A stretch of DNA of 64,000 nucleotides from Struthio camelus. Lineage: Eukaryota; Chordata; Aves; Struthioniformes; Struthionidae. The notes beneath the pieces were generated by a model. The model saw nothing but the letters and a program-made list of their open reading frames with translations. It was not told the origin of the DNA and did no database searches. Location: positions 40,626,911 to 40,690,910 of the forward strand of contig NC_090942.1 in the NCBI RefSeq assembly GCF_040807025.1, in the 5' to 3' direction. Every line of letters starts with the position of its first letter. The stretch's first letter is position 1. Both the position numbers and the translations under genes were made by a program. This document shows, piece by piece, positions 24,697 to 41,954 of the stretch.

Positions 24697-26639
24697 CTTG
24701 CAACATAAGCAGTAATGGACCTATCCAGTGGATTGCATGGAGAATCATCACAGCATTTCCTGCTGCTTCACTACAGTAAAATGATCAAATAAGAGACAAC
24801 AGAGAAACAGCTGCTGTTCTAGGTGTTCTGCTACCCAAGCAATGGTTGTGCTTGCAATCACACACTCAATGAGAGGTGCTCTCAAGTGACAGACAGCATG
24901 GGCAGTGATGTTTAGATGCTGTCCTGCCTGTTCATTAACGTTACCTAGTAGTGTGTCAACCCATCCAAAAGCATCCCAAGCTGAAGGAAAGCTTTATGTT
25001 TTCTATACACCCTCAAGCCTTAGCTTCTGGTCTGATTAATGCTGCCTAGATGCTTGATTAAGTGCGGTTAATTATATCTTTACTTCTCTATGATCCGGAG
25101 TCAGAACGCTGGATTAGAAGGAAACACATAGTCAAGGATTTATCTGTTAGATCCAAGGCAAGACCTCCTGACTAAAGTCTTTCAATGATCAAGCTTTTCA
25201 TGAGGGATTTTGTGTGTAAAGGTAGAATTGCCTTTCTATTTTTTTGTCTTTCTAATGCTCTCAGAAACATTTTCAATATCAAAGAAGAAGAGCGCTCTTC
25301 TTGGCACAGGGGAAGCTGACAGACCTACAAAAGAAGGTACATAATTCCAGAGAACCATAGACTCAGGGTCTATGAAACGGCCTATATTAGGCTTCTTTAA
25401 GTGCAGCTTTTGAAATAGAAAGGTGTTCCTAGCTCAGATACCATTACTTAGTGTTCTCACGATAAGAGAGTATTATACTGTAACTGGCTGAGTGGCAATG
25501 ATTGAAATGCAGTTTTACCTCTTCTGCGTCCGCCCCCACACTCTAAATAAATGAAGGAGAAAGTGCCTTCTTCCATTCTTCATTAATAATAACACAGGCT
25601 GGAAAATACTATTCAGCTTCAGACACAGGAGTGTCTCTAAGTATTTGGGGATAGCGAATGGTGAATGCGCCCACTCAACCTTGACAAAAGCATATTCTGG
25701 ACAAAATGTTTCATACCCATAGAATCAACCTAAACTTGAAGAAAGACGACTTTTTCAAGTTTTACTTCCTTTGGAGTGGGTTGGGGCTTTTTTCCAAGTC
25801 AAAACGTAAAACGGAACAGCAATATAGCAGACCTAGAAAATCAGTTATTTTCCAGCTGGAGATAAAGTGAGCATAGCTGGAGATAAATTTCTGTGAATTG
25901 GTTCATAAATATTGTAAATTTTAATCAGTGCTTTGCTGAATAACTGTGCTTCAGCTTTCTGAGTGTTCACTGAAAGGCAGACAAAAACTCCTTCTATATC
26001 TTTTCCAAAACCTTTTCTAGCTTTCACAGGAAAAAATCATAATGTAAAAGAATTAAAAAAGTGAATCAACGCAGGGTTATTTTCCAGAATTTCTACTCAG
26101 CCTGAAATATAGTTCTGCAGGGCACAAATGGGATGTTAAATGTTGAAGTTTTAACATGACGTTTAAAATGTTACTATTGCTAATTACTTTAAGTGATCAT
26201 TATTCCGGCAGAAATTTATAGCCAGTGTGCTTGCCCTGGATTCTCAAACTATGCATTTTTATGCTATCAAATATGTCTACAGCTAGCCGGATCTTCAGCT
26301 TCTCCTACCACAACTTTTTACGGCAGTTATGATGAGCAGAACAGAATCTTTCTTAGACAAAGGTAACCTTTCATGAAGGGAAATTTTACTTTTCATTAAA
26401 TAGAGAAAACCGGAGAGAAAAGATGATTTTCATCTTTTTGAATAGGAAAGGTAACTTGCTTATAAATTGACTATAAAAATTGAAATTAATAAATCCCTGT
26501 TTTCATTTCTACAATAAGAGAGTACAGAAGGTCTAAAGATCTTCCTCCACCTGCACATGGGATTTTTAAAACAGCTCTACAAATGTAATCCTTTATTGTC
26601 AATCCTAATATTGTCAATATTAGAAATGATGCAACCTCC
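24697..26639. other. Intergenic, LYZ upstream
   Basis: No gene is recognised. A short ACCATAGACTCAGGGTCTATG segment near 25360 faintly resembles a CR1 tail in reverse but is too weak to call. Confidence 0.5.
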
Positions 26640-27305
26640 GGCTGGTATGCAGCCTTTCCTGGCAGCAGGGATGAAATGGCTGGTGGTTGCTCCAGGAGCT
26701 ACCATACTTTGAGTATTTTGCCATTACAATGACAACCGCCCCCAGGGAATTTCTCTTTGGGGGTGTATCACTTAAGGCAGGGCACTACTGGTCCTTCCCA
26801 GCCGCTTCCCTCACAGTTTGCCATGTCCTGAAAGCTTTCCCTCAGCAGTGTCTCCCGACCCCAGCTCAGAATCGGCATAAATGGTCCTGGGGAGGGAGCA
26901 TGGAGCCCTGCTTCCCACCACCGCTGCTCACTAACCCACCTCCTAAGGGCGAGAGGAAGTATCTGCTTCCTCCTAGTCGAGACCCCCCTCCCTCTCCTGA
27001 CCCCAGGTATGGGCTAGGGCAAATCCAGCCATGTGAAGAAACAAGGGGAATGCAGTTCCCTGCTAAATACCAACAAAGAAGGCCGCGGTGGAAAGGGCAC
27101 AGGACAACACCTGCTACAATCGCTACAGTGAGGCTACTGCTTCACGCTGCTGCTGCTGCTGTGAGGAAGGGCTGGGAGGCAGGGAAAGAGCTCGCAGGGG
27201 TTGTCTGTGAGGCAGAAGAAAAAGGGCTCCAGGTGACGACGGGCCATTGAAAAGGTGCTGATGGTGGTGAGCGGCTGGATAGGGGTGCGAGGGGGAAGGG
27301 AACGA
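26640..27305. other. GC-rich pocket upstream of LYZ
   Basis: About 660 bases of distinctly higher GC, with C-rich and GAGG-rich stretches, sit inside AT-rich flanks, 3.6-4.2 kb upstream of LYZ. It contains the longest ORF outside the known exons and CpG islands (26687-27250, +, 187 codons), rich in Pro, Arg and Ala with no domain I recognise. The ORF is most likely a by-product of GC content. A regulatory element or noncoding exon is possible; chicken has a regulatory site near -3.9 kb. Confidence 0.4.
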
Positions 27306-30300
27306 AGGAAGTTTGGGATTTATTTCCTTTTCATTTAAGTAGGTGTGGGCAGGGTGATTGGAGGGGTCACCCTTAGGCGGTTTAACAAGAAATGCGTTAT
27401 GGCTACCTCCTAAAAATGTGTGCAATACATTGCAGTTTCAGCAGACTTCATAGGAATTACAGTATCGGCTCAAACAGGAATCAAATAACAACTGGAGCTG
27501 TGGTTATTCACTTTCACAAGAGGCAAGATATTTCCTCCTGTTGTGCTGTGAGCTGCAGTTTAAAGGCATACCTTCCCGTATGTGGCCATAGTCAGCAATG
27601 AGTGAAGCAATCTCTGCTTACACAGGTTTCTAGAACTTTGTTTACAAGGAAGAATTCCATACAGTACTTTTCAGAGATAGGACCGCCAGACTAAACACCT
27701 AAATTTCACGTTTAAAATTATTCCTTGGCTGCGGTCTCCCTCACTGTATTGCTGTATGGATAACATTTTTCATATAGTTTTGTGCTGTTTCGAAGGGTGG
27801 GGATCATGTGACCAAATGTAGCTGTCAGGTCTTCTAGCGTGATTTATCTCATCCTAAAATAGACGTCTAGTTCGGATGTGGACACCTACTTACTAGCGGT
27901 CTAAAGTTTGGTGAGGTGATCCCATCTAAAATGTTTGCACAGTGTAGCTGCCGGCTCTCTTAACTGACAGTGGCATTGCCTGAACAAATGTGGCTTCTCT
28001 TTGTAGCCACAGGCTTGGTTCATTAAAGTTTGTGTAATGAGCTTCCTAAAAGAACAAAAGTGAACCAAACTAATGATCTAGACATGGGCTGAGAGGCAAA
28101 CTGGGGAGAAGAAAAGCAGTGGTTAGGAATACTGTGGAGAACATGCATTTAATCCCTGTTGCTAGAAACTGGAAGGAAAAGGGTCTTGTATCTGCTATCC
28201 TTCTGCCTACAGTGGTGCTGGGGGGCTTTGGAGGGAGCAAGCTCCACCCCTTGGTTGTGGTGACTGGCACAGAAGGTACAAAGCTAAATCCTTAACAAAG
28301 GGACTTGGGAATACTGCTGACACTTTACTTTTCCAGGTCCCAAGTGGAGATCCCCTATGTTAATGGATACGGGAGTTCCCTAGGTTTTCTATCCACATCC
28401 GAGAGCTGGCTCTTAGTCGATCAATTTTATTATGTAAGACAGCTTGAGCTGGGTTCCTCCAAGAAGGGACCCCGCTTCTTGCAATCCCTGGATTTTTATC
28501 TCCTTACAATCTAATCACCCCATTCCCTTAGTCCAATCAGTGAATTAGAGTCAGGGGTCTTTCTCCTTTTCATTGGTCTGCTTCTTCTCTCCGGGTGGTG
28601 TCCAACTCTTCCTTGATTTATGACTTTTGTTTTTGTTCCTCAACTTGGAAACACTTGAAACATGTAGTAGAACATGTTCCTTCCCACGTCTCCTTTATCG
28701 GGTCATCGGGCTGATGGGTCAAACATTACTAGGGCAGTCTATCTTGTTTAATACTATTGTTATATTTAAGAATACATATTGGTTTTGGTCCAACTCTAGT
28801 TTTAACTTTTAACTCATGCACTAATATTAACTCTTAAACAGCATGTATAACTACTTCTATTACACCTACAGACCCACTCAGCTGTGGCACCACACAAAGG
28901 GTGTCTAAAGTATCTGGATGCCAAACTGCTGAAGCTCCTGAAATACGCTTTCTGCCACTGTGTATTGTAGGATCAACTGAATTTCAATGGTGCCTTGCTG
29001 CTTGTGCCTAGATCCTAGTGGGACTTGCAATTTAAGCATTTCTCCCTGTGTCTTGCTTCAAAGATTTAATCCTTTGAGCCTGTCCAGAATACTTGGACTC
29101 TAGGCCTTGAACAAATCATGAAGAAAAGAAAGAAGTAATTCAGATCCACATTAGGATCTCTCTTTTTTCTTGATGTGGAGTAAGAATTTAAACCTAGCTG
29201 TTTCAAGAGAGTGCCCTCAGATCACAAAGGGAGGAGCTACTTTGTGTAAGGCCCTTCCTACTGGAAATGTTCTAGCTGAATGCTTGTTCAGCCAGGGTGC
29301 CCTTGAAGAGCAAGCATGAGGGGTGGGACCTGAAAGAGTCCATGCTCTAAAGACTACCTAATTCCAGAGTTGATCTCTCCGTATCTCCTGTTGACATTGT
29401 TCCACCTAATATAAAAAGAATCACATTATAGGTATGAGACCGTCTCCTGTCCCAGATGAGTATTCTAACAACGGTGCTATATAAAGTTCAAAGAACCCCG
29501 ATTTGGTACTTAGCAGTGGAAGAAACAGATAAGTCAGGGTCAGTACAACTACAGGTGACTGTTAAACTACTGGCAGGAGAATGAGGAAGTAACTGTGAAT
29601 ATTGCTGTTTGACCAACAGAAAGCCACACATTTCTTTACAGGTATTTAGAAATACTAATTGTGGATTGCAAGGCAGGAATTTCTTAAGATTTTTGTCTCT
29701 TCCCTGTTGGTGACTGAATAATTCTGGTTACTAAAGTCAATTTACAAATGAGAGGATTAAAAACTTGAGGAAGGCAAATCTAGATCTGAAGACTAAAGGT
29801 TTTAGCTGCATTTATCATGAAGAGGTTGAGACCTTTACTACAAGCTATGGTACTTAGGTGTCCCTTTGCCTTGTTACTTATTGCCCCCAACAGAGGTCAG
29901 ATAAGATCTGAAGACCTGAATTTCAAAGTCTAGTAAAAAAAGGCCAGCTTTCAATGTCATTTATCTGCTTTTGGTAGTGCAGTTTCCCTGTGCCCACTGG
30001 ATAAACTGTACAAACTGTACCTCAAAGTTTTCCAGGTTAGCTGTAAAACCCACATGCTCATATTAGTTCTACCATGAAAGCAAGAACAATATGTAGGCAC
30101 TGTAGTGCAGAGGGTATTTTATGCTTCATCATTTAGGGAGAGATTAGCACTCCTGATGAATCAGTCCTTGTCTAAGAAGGCTGCATCTGCAACTTTCCTC
30201 CCCAATTATGCCTGCTCGATGCACTATGCAGTCCATCCCACTAGTGAATGGCTCCACAGCCCCACTGCATCCGCATCTCTGATAAACCTAGCTTTGCTTC

Positions 30301-30699
30301 AGGCACTGTATAAGAATATAGGGCAAACAGCATGACAAGTTTACTCGTATTGATATATGAATGCTATATTGGCATATTTCAGCCCTTGATTAGAAGAAAC
30401 ACCTTTGCAGAGTCAGAGAATAGTTTAGTAGTCATGCCAATTAAAACTTCTTCATCTACTAAGGCTATTTTTGTTAGGCTGTTAACGGTGATAAGTTTAT
30501 AAAGAATGATAACTGTGCAGTAAAAACAGGACTTTGATTGATAATATCTGATAATACCTATGAGTAGCAGAGTTTAGATAGCCAACTCCCTTTTCAGTAG
30601 GTACTGGGACAGAATTTAAAAGGGATTCTTCTGACATAACATTACTCTGTCCTCTTATGGTAAGGTCGTCGTTTCCACACAGTGTAAGAATTTGACATG
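27306..30699. other. LYZ proximal upstream region
   Basis: No coding exon is recognised. In chicken this interval holds the -2.7 kb enhancer, the -2.4 kb CTCF/thyroid-hormone-receptor silencer and the LPS-induced noncoding RNA LINoCR. I did not find an exact match to the sites I remember, so correspondence is only positional. Confidence 0.45.
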
Positions 30700-30877
30700 T
30701 TTAGAGTGATGCTGTATGTATTGGGAAATTCCCAAATACCCAAGATTTGGTTTGGATTGCTACAGAGCAGAGGAAGAGGAAGCAAAAGGGGGTGGGGAAA
30801 GGTTAAAAAAGAAAGAGAAAAATGCAGGAGAGCTTGCAGTCTCAGTGCTTAGAGACTGTGTGTAGTACATTGACAAC
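30700..30877 (+). promoter_or_regulatory. LYZ: LYZ promoter and 5' UTR
   Basis: The segment holds a perfect palindromic NF-kappaB-type site, GGGAAATTCCC (30723-30733), two abutting PU.1/ETS GAGGAA boxes (30770-30775 and 30776-30781), and an AT-rich TATA-like TTAAAAAAG (30803-30811). A TCTCAGTG initiator-like sequence near 30840 would give a 5' UTR of about 35 nt, close to the roughly 29 nt known in chicken. NF-kappaB and ETS control of chicken lysozyme in macrophages is established; the sites here are read directly, while their use is inferred. Confidence 0.7.
30723..30733. promoter_or_regulatory. NF-kappaB consensus site in LYZ promoter
   Basis: GGGAAATTCCC is a fully symmetric match to the GGGRNWYYCC consensus, 145 bases upstream of the LYZ ATG. 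It fits LPS-inducible expression in myeloid cells. Confidence 0.7.
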
Positions 30878-33800
30878 ATGAAGTCTTTGCTAATCCTTGG
30901 GTTTTGCCTCCTACCCCTGGTCGCTCAGGGGAAAATCTATGAAAGGTGTGAGCTGGCAGCAGCTATGAAGCGTCTTGGACTGGATAACTTCCGGGGATAC
31001 AGCCTGGGACACTGTAAGTCTGCTATCTTATGATTTCCAGAGGGTATACAAGGTAGGAATTACCATTCAACAAACTGTTGAAGTGAACAGGCCTGTGTGA
31101 ATGCTGGAATTTAGAAGTTAAGAGCCCACTGGGTTAATGCATCTCAGCCGGCACAGACTGCAGGTATTGTCTACAGCTTTTCTCTTTACCATTTCTTTCC
31201 CTGTCATTCTTCCACAGTTTAATAAAACTAGCATCATCAGGAAGCTTTTCCTGGAATGAGTCTGTCTCATCACACCTCCCCAGTCCATAACTGCACTGCT
31301 TTTACTTACTTCAGTACCTTTCTCTGTCAGTTGTCTGTCTTTTGTGTTGTCTATTCTGAGATGACTGCTGGACCAGGGCAGGAAGATAAAGCTGTAGAGC
31401 AAACAGGAGGCCAGGCGGAGGCACTGTTATCAGAGGGAGCATCGACAGGAGTACCTCCAGGCTTGCTTGGTGTGGATTATTAGAAATAGTAATGAAAGAG
31501 AAGAGACACTGGTCAGGCTGTTCTGGAAAGCTCAGTCAGGAAGAAAAAAGGGGCTCCTAAAGACATGGAGTAGTGTCCTCAGGTGAGGGGAAGGGTGAAG
31601 ATGTCTTTTCTCTGAGGGGAAGTGATAATAGACTATTGTTAAACCAATTTCCTTTTAAGGGAAGCATATAATTTTTCTCATCCAGAATCTAGACAGCAAT
31701 CTACATTTTGACCACACAGTGTCCACATTTCAAAGAATCACTGTCCTCATCCTTCCTCCTTTTTGCTGCCCTAACACAGATACAGTGACGTGTAAATGGG
31801 ACAAAATAGGGCAGTTAAGTCACACGAAGGGAAAGCTAAAGCCTTGATCATGGCCCCTCACCAAAATCTCTGTTTCTGCTTTGATCAGTGACATATACAT
31901 GTAGCTGAAATAAACCTTGTTAAAGTGAGCAGGTAATTGTGCAGAGAATCTCACAGGAGTGTGCCTCATGGCAGAGCTACATGAGCACCTGTTTGGCTAT
32001 GTCTGCACTGTTTGCCAAAAGCATCCTCAGGGGGCTACGTTTGAGACCAGCTTTACTTGCTATGGCTATTGCAAGCTTCAAAGCGTCATAGGAGCTGCCC
32101 CTTCCAGAACATACCCTGCCAGCCAAAGTTCACCCACTAGGTCAGCATCCCGCGAGATATGTGGACTAAGGCCACCCACAGTCATATGGGCAGGAGCCAC
32201 AAAAGAAACAAGGTACTCCAGAGAGTACCAGCATAATCTTTGGTAGATCTTTATTCCCGTTCCTGATGTCTGCACTTGCACCCTTAGAAGTAAAAATTAG
32301 GGCATTAATGGTGGTAAAAATGCCCCAACACTGCATTGGCTTCCCAAGTTTCCTTTGTGAAATCTTACTTGAGCTTCATTCTTGCCTGGGTAAAGGATAG
32401 CACTGATTAAAAACAGTCAGAACCATGCGATGCTGTGGACATGGTAGTACTTCTTTCAGTTTCTGTAGTAATGTTTATTGGGCTTGATTTGTGCTTCTGT
32501 ATGAAAAGCAATTTACAGAAGCCTATTTGAATTTATTTCAAGAGCAGAGATCCCATGTTGGGGTTTCTTAAGACATTCTGAAGTTAAGACATACTACATG
32601 TGGGGGTTTTTTTTCATATATAGTTGCATTAGAATAAAAGAAACCCCATCTGTTATGGGCATTCTTTATGCAATCATCTTTTAACAAAGAGATGAGATGG
32701 GGTGATATCCAGATCAAAAAAAGTAATAGTCCTTCTGTTTGTTTGTTTGTGTTTTTAAACGAAACTTTGACAGGGGTGTGTGCAGCAAAATTTGAGAGCG
32801 GCTTTGACACAAGGGCCATAAACCGTAACCGTGATGGAAGTACTGACTATGGGATTTTACAGATCAACAGCCGTTGGTGGTGCAATGATGGTAGGACCTC
32901 AAGGGCCAAGAACGCGTGCAATATCTCGTGCTCAGGTGAGCTCAGTATAATGTTCTGAGGTGATACCATGATGGGCTGCCCTTTCACATTCCAGTTGCAA
33001 ATAGATACGTGAAGGATGGTTACAGCCCTATCTTAAAAAACAAAGCAAAACAAAATTCAAGCCCCTTCTTCCTCCCTCAAAAGGGAGATTTGCAGTGTGG
33101 TAGGGAAAGGTTTCTTTACAGTAGGAAGTATACTGCCCTTTTCGTCCGCCTTTATGTTCCTTTAGCAAAAAGATTTCCATAGATGCCAGTTATTAATTAG
33201 TAGTTATGACCTGAGAAAATTTAATTTTACCTTAAAGGCAGTGAGAGCTTGACCCCTTGCAAAACACTGGCCCAAATGCCAGTCTTGCCAACTCTCTTTG
33301 TATTAAAAAGAAGTACTATAATACTTCATACCTGAGAAGTACTGTCCACTTGAGATCTAGTTCATGCAATGTAAGGGGTAGGGAACTTTTGCTTCCTGAG
33401 AGCTGATTAGGTAAGGAGTCACATCTAAGGATGTATTTGAAGACTATTAAAGTAAAAATATGAAAAGAAAAAAAATGTTGACCTTTTTTCCTCCTTCTCT
33501 TTTTAAGCACTGTTGAGCTCAGACATAACAGCGTCTGTAAACTGCGCAAAGAGGGTTGTCAGCGATAAAAATGGCATGAATGCATGGTAGGTTTCAATGG
33601 GTTAAAAAGGTTAAACTGCATTTGTAGAGCAAATTAAGACAATTGAGAGAGGGAATATCACTCATTTTCACATAACCAAGTTTAGAAAGAACAAGCACAT
33701 AGTAGCAGTTGCTTGCATACATATTTCAATTTAAAACACCTAAACTGAGGATCAGTTGGCAGTACATTACAACTGTGGAATCCTCAATGTTCTTAAAACT

Positions 33801-34895
33801 GTGATGTGCATCAAACACTTCATAACAATATTAGCAGAGTAGGAATATTGTCTCAGCTTTCTACTCTGAAAACTTTAGTACTGGACTGTAAGAGAACCTA
33901 TTCATTGTTGAATAAAAATGACATAAATAAATATGGCATGCATGTAACTAGTTTTGATTTTATTGACTGCCAAGTGAAGAGTAAGTCTTCTTAATCTGCT
34001 TTAACAAAGCCAAGTGCTCTATTTAAATTTACTACTCTCACAGAATAAAATAGCGCAAAGAGCAGTCCAATCTGTAGCCTTAGGTATACTGTAAGTTTCT
34101 AAATCAGGCATACTTAACTGTGCCTCTCTCTCAGGTTTTGCTGCCTTCAGTTTTATTAAGTCATCTCTGGAGCTGGCACTTCCTTTTTAATTTCCATGTC
34201 ACCTGCTGGCAAGTGTTTTAGGGCCAACTTTAATGGTTGTGTCTAGCACAGAAGACTAAACCTCACCTACCTCTGATGGAATATAATTCGCATTTCACTG
34301 TATCTCAGAAAGATGGAGTTTTCTAAATAGACTGTTCTAATTGTTGAACATCTGGGGCTTCTGGAGTCCAAATTCCAATGTAACAAATCCATTATCTCAT
34401 AGGATTTCTTTACAATCTATACCAGCAGTCTCGCATACTCTGAATAATTCAGAGGGGATGTGAGGGGAACTGAAATCCTCTTTTTACAGTAGGAATTGCC
34501 CCCTCCATCTGGTGACAAAGGAAATGGCCATTTTAAATTATTGGTAAGACAGAGCTTTTGATTAAAAACTGCAGGGATTTTTTATTCTGCCTGGTATTGA
34601 ATCATGATACAAAGAAGCAAGTCATTGATAGAGGCAGCTGGCAGTCAGTGGATAGTGTGTTTTTAGCCAGCTTGCAGGAAACTTTTGGGAAGCGGCAAAT
34701 TACTTGACATATAAACTGGTCTTCTGCAGAAGTTAGCTCTGTATGCAAATCAGAGTTACTAAGAAAAGCCCTTCTGTACTGACTTCCGAGCTTGCCACCA
34801 TTAATTGTCCTGATCTTCCTCTGTTCAGGAAAGCGTGGAAAAAGCACTGCAAAGGAAGGGATGTCTCCCAGTGGATCAGAGGCTGCAGACTATGA
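30878..34895 (+). CDS. LYZ: Lysozyme C (egg-white / macrophage c-type lysozyme), complete
   Basis: LYZ hydrolyses the beta-1,4 bond between N-acetylmuramic acid and N-acetylglucosamine of peptidoglycan; it is secreted into egg white and by phagocytes. The coding exons are 30878-31013, 32774-32935, 33508-33586 and 34829-34895 (136, 162, 79 and 67 nt), all with GT/AG introns, giving 147 aa. An 18-residue signal peptide ([18 protein letters not shown]) precedes a 129-residue mature protein starting [14 protein letters not shown]. Catalytic Glu35 (AKFES) and Asp52 (GSTDYG) are present, as are all eight cysteines (6, 30, 64, 76, 80, 94, 115, 127), Trp62/Trp63 and Trp108. Calcium-ligand Asp residues of pigeon-type lysozymes are absent, so it is a non-calcium-binding type. 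Oddities are an NIS sequon at Asn77, Lys109, Lys112-Lys113-His114 instead of the chicken VAWRNR pattern, and a net charge of about +12. No frameshift is seen. Confidence 0.97.
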
Positions 34896-34998
34896 GGCAC
34901 TGGTGTTTAGCAGAGCTTATTCTCCGTTCAGGTGAACAACTTCCACACAAAGCAAACCTTTCTCCAACATGCTTCTTTGTAGAGTTGATTGTGATCAA

Positions 34999-35004
34999 AA
35001 TAAA
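34999..35004 (+). terminator. LYZ: LYZ poly(A) signal
   Basis: AATAAA lies 104 bases after the stop, so cleavage is expected near 35020. No better hexamer occurs between the stop and this point. Confidence 0.75.
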
Positions 35005-35024
35005 ATTCAGGCGAATTACTGCAA

Positions 35025-35514
35025 CACGGCTAATTCATGAAGAGTCAGTGTTTTATTGCTGGCTGATGACATGGCTGATACTTCCACCCAGCTGCCTGGC
35101 TTGCGTTCCGTACCGCTTGTTTGGCATTTTTGTAGCAGCGTAGACATGAGCATAAACCAAATCTGTTTTAACTGAAATCTTGTTGTTCGGTTTTGTGACT
35201 GCGTACTAATATGATATTTGCTTGACAGCTTAAATGTATTAATCATTAAAATATACCTGCATATGGTTTTCCAGTGGTTATTATATTTCATTTTTTATTG
35301 CCAGTATAGTTTCATATCCACAACCCTTAGAAGTAGTTCTTAATGATGGACACATAAATGCTTTCTCTTTTGAGAAAATACATCAGGCAACTATACGTTT
35401 TCCAACTTCCTCTATACAGGCCCGGTTAGGCAAGGTCATTTTGCCTTGACGCAAATATGTAGGTATTACAACTACATCATTTATCAAGCGGAGGGAGTCA
35501 CCTACTAGCAAACG
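35025..35514. other. Short LYZ-YEATS4 intergenic spacer
   Basis: Roughly 500 bases of AT-rich sequence lie between the LYZ 3' end and the YEATS4 CpG island. No gene or repeat is seen. Confidence 0.7.
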
Positions 35515-36263
35515 CGCAGGTCAGGCGGCGGGCGGTACGCCTCACACACCCATCCATCCCCTCTGAATTATATTAAGGCGCTTTCAGGTAGGAGCACTGC
35601 GAGGGGGCAGAGGCGACCCGGCTCTGTCCGGCTTGCCGACGCCTTGCCGCCGCCACCGCTAGGAAGGGGATCAGCTTGGCGGGAGACCGCACTGAGCCGG
35701 AAAACAGAGGCTGCCTCCAAGCATCACCGTCGATCGCCTCTCCTAGCCGGTGTCGAAAGCAGCACGGACGGAGCAAAGCGCCCGCGTCGGCCGGGCAGCT
35801 CGGCGGACAGCAAAGGCACATCCGCCCCTTCTCTGGCCCGCCCCGCCCCAACGGCCGCCACCGCCGCAAACCGGCCGCGCCGAGCGCGCGCCCCGCCCCG
35901 CCCCGCCCCACGTGCCGCCCGCGCGCCCCCTCCCCCGGCGCCTCCCCTCGGGCCGCGGCGCGCGCGGCGCCCCCCCCCGCCCCACCACCACCACCACCCG
36001 CCACTCCCCACTCCTTTCCCCGCCCCGCCCTGCTCGCCACGCCGCGGCGACGTCAGCGCGTTTGCCGGAAGCGGGGGAGCATGGGCGGTAACGGGCGGGC
36101 AACCGCCGTGGGGCCGGCGCTGCCGCTGCCGCCGCCGAGGCTGGGCTGCGCCTGGGCCGGGGCCTGGGCCTGGGCCTGGCCTCGCTGCTGCGGGGCGGAG
36201 GGGGGTGGGGGGGGCTGAGCGCGGGCGGCGCGGCTCAGGCGGCGCCTCCTCCTCCGGTGCAAT

Positions 36264-41531
<5,268 letters not shown>

Positions 41532-41928
41532 CAAGCATTGACTTCATAAAGAGGCTATACTGAAAATGGAAGGACTTCAATCATGGAACTGTGTGTTCTC
41601 TCAAATTCCATACCTGAGACTATATGTATCTATGAATTTCATTTGCAAATGATTGAAGTATGTGGCAATCAATTTTATAAATGGGGGAAAAAAAAAGAAA
41701 CTTGTATTCCCTTTTTACAGTTAAAAATCTGTGGATATTTACTGGTTTAATTTAAGGAAAAGAAGTCTTGGAGACCAGACTAGTTACTTTTCTTTTTATT
41801 GCATTTGAGTGGTAACTTTGTATTAAGTCTTGTATTAGTTTAATGTGATTTTTACAAAATGCAGCTAACGTTTACTTTTTTACTTGTTTTTTCTACTCAT
41901 TGTTTAGAAACACATCTCTAAAGCTGAA

Positions 41929-41934
41929 AATAAA
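41929..41934 (+). terminator. YEATS4: YEATS4 poly(A) signal
   Basis: AATAAA is found about 400 bases after the stop, followed by GTGTTTC and a T17-type run (U-rich downstream element). The 3' UTR is therefore about 41532-41950. Confidence 0.8.
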
Positions 41935-41954
41935 ATAAGCAGTGTTTCTTTTTT

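Noticed and set aside
28400-28950. Possible chicken -2.4 kb silencer (thyroid response element plus CTCF site)
   Set aside because: A loosely similar ACCCACTCAGCTGTGGCA occurs near 28872, but it lacks the paired half-sites I remember, so no claim is made.
32668-32958. Single 96-codon ORF covering LYZ exon 2
   Set aside because: It reads through intron sequence on both sides; splice sites at 32773/32774 and 32935/32936 define the real exon.
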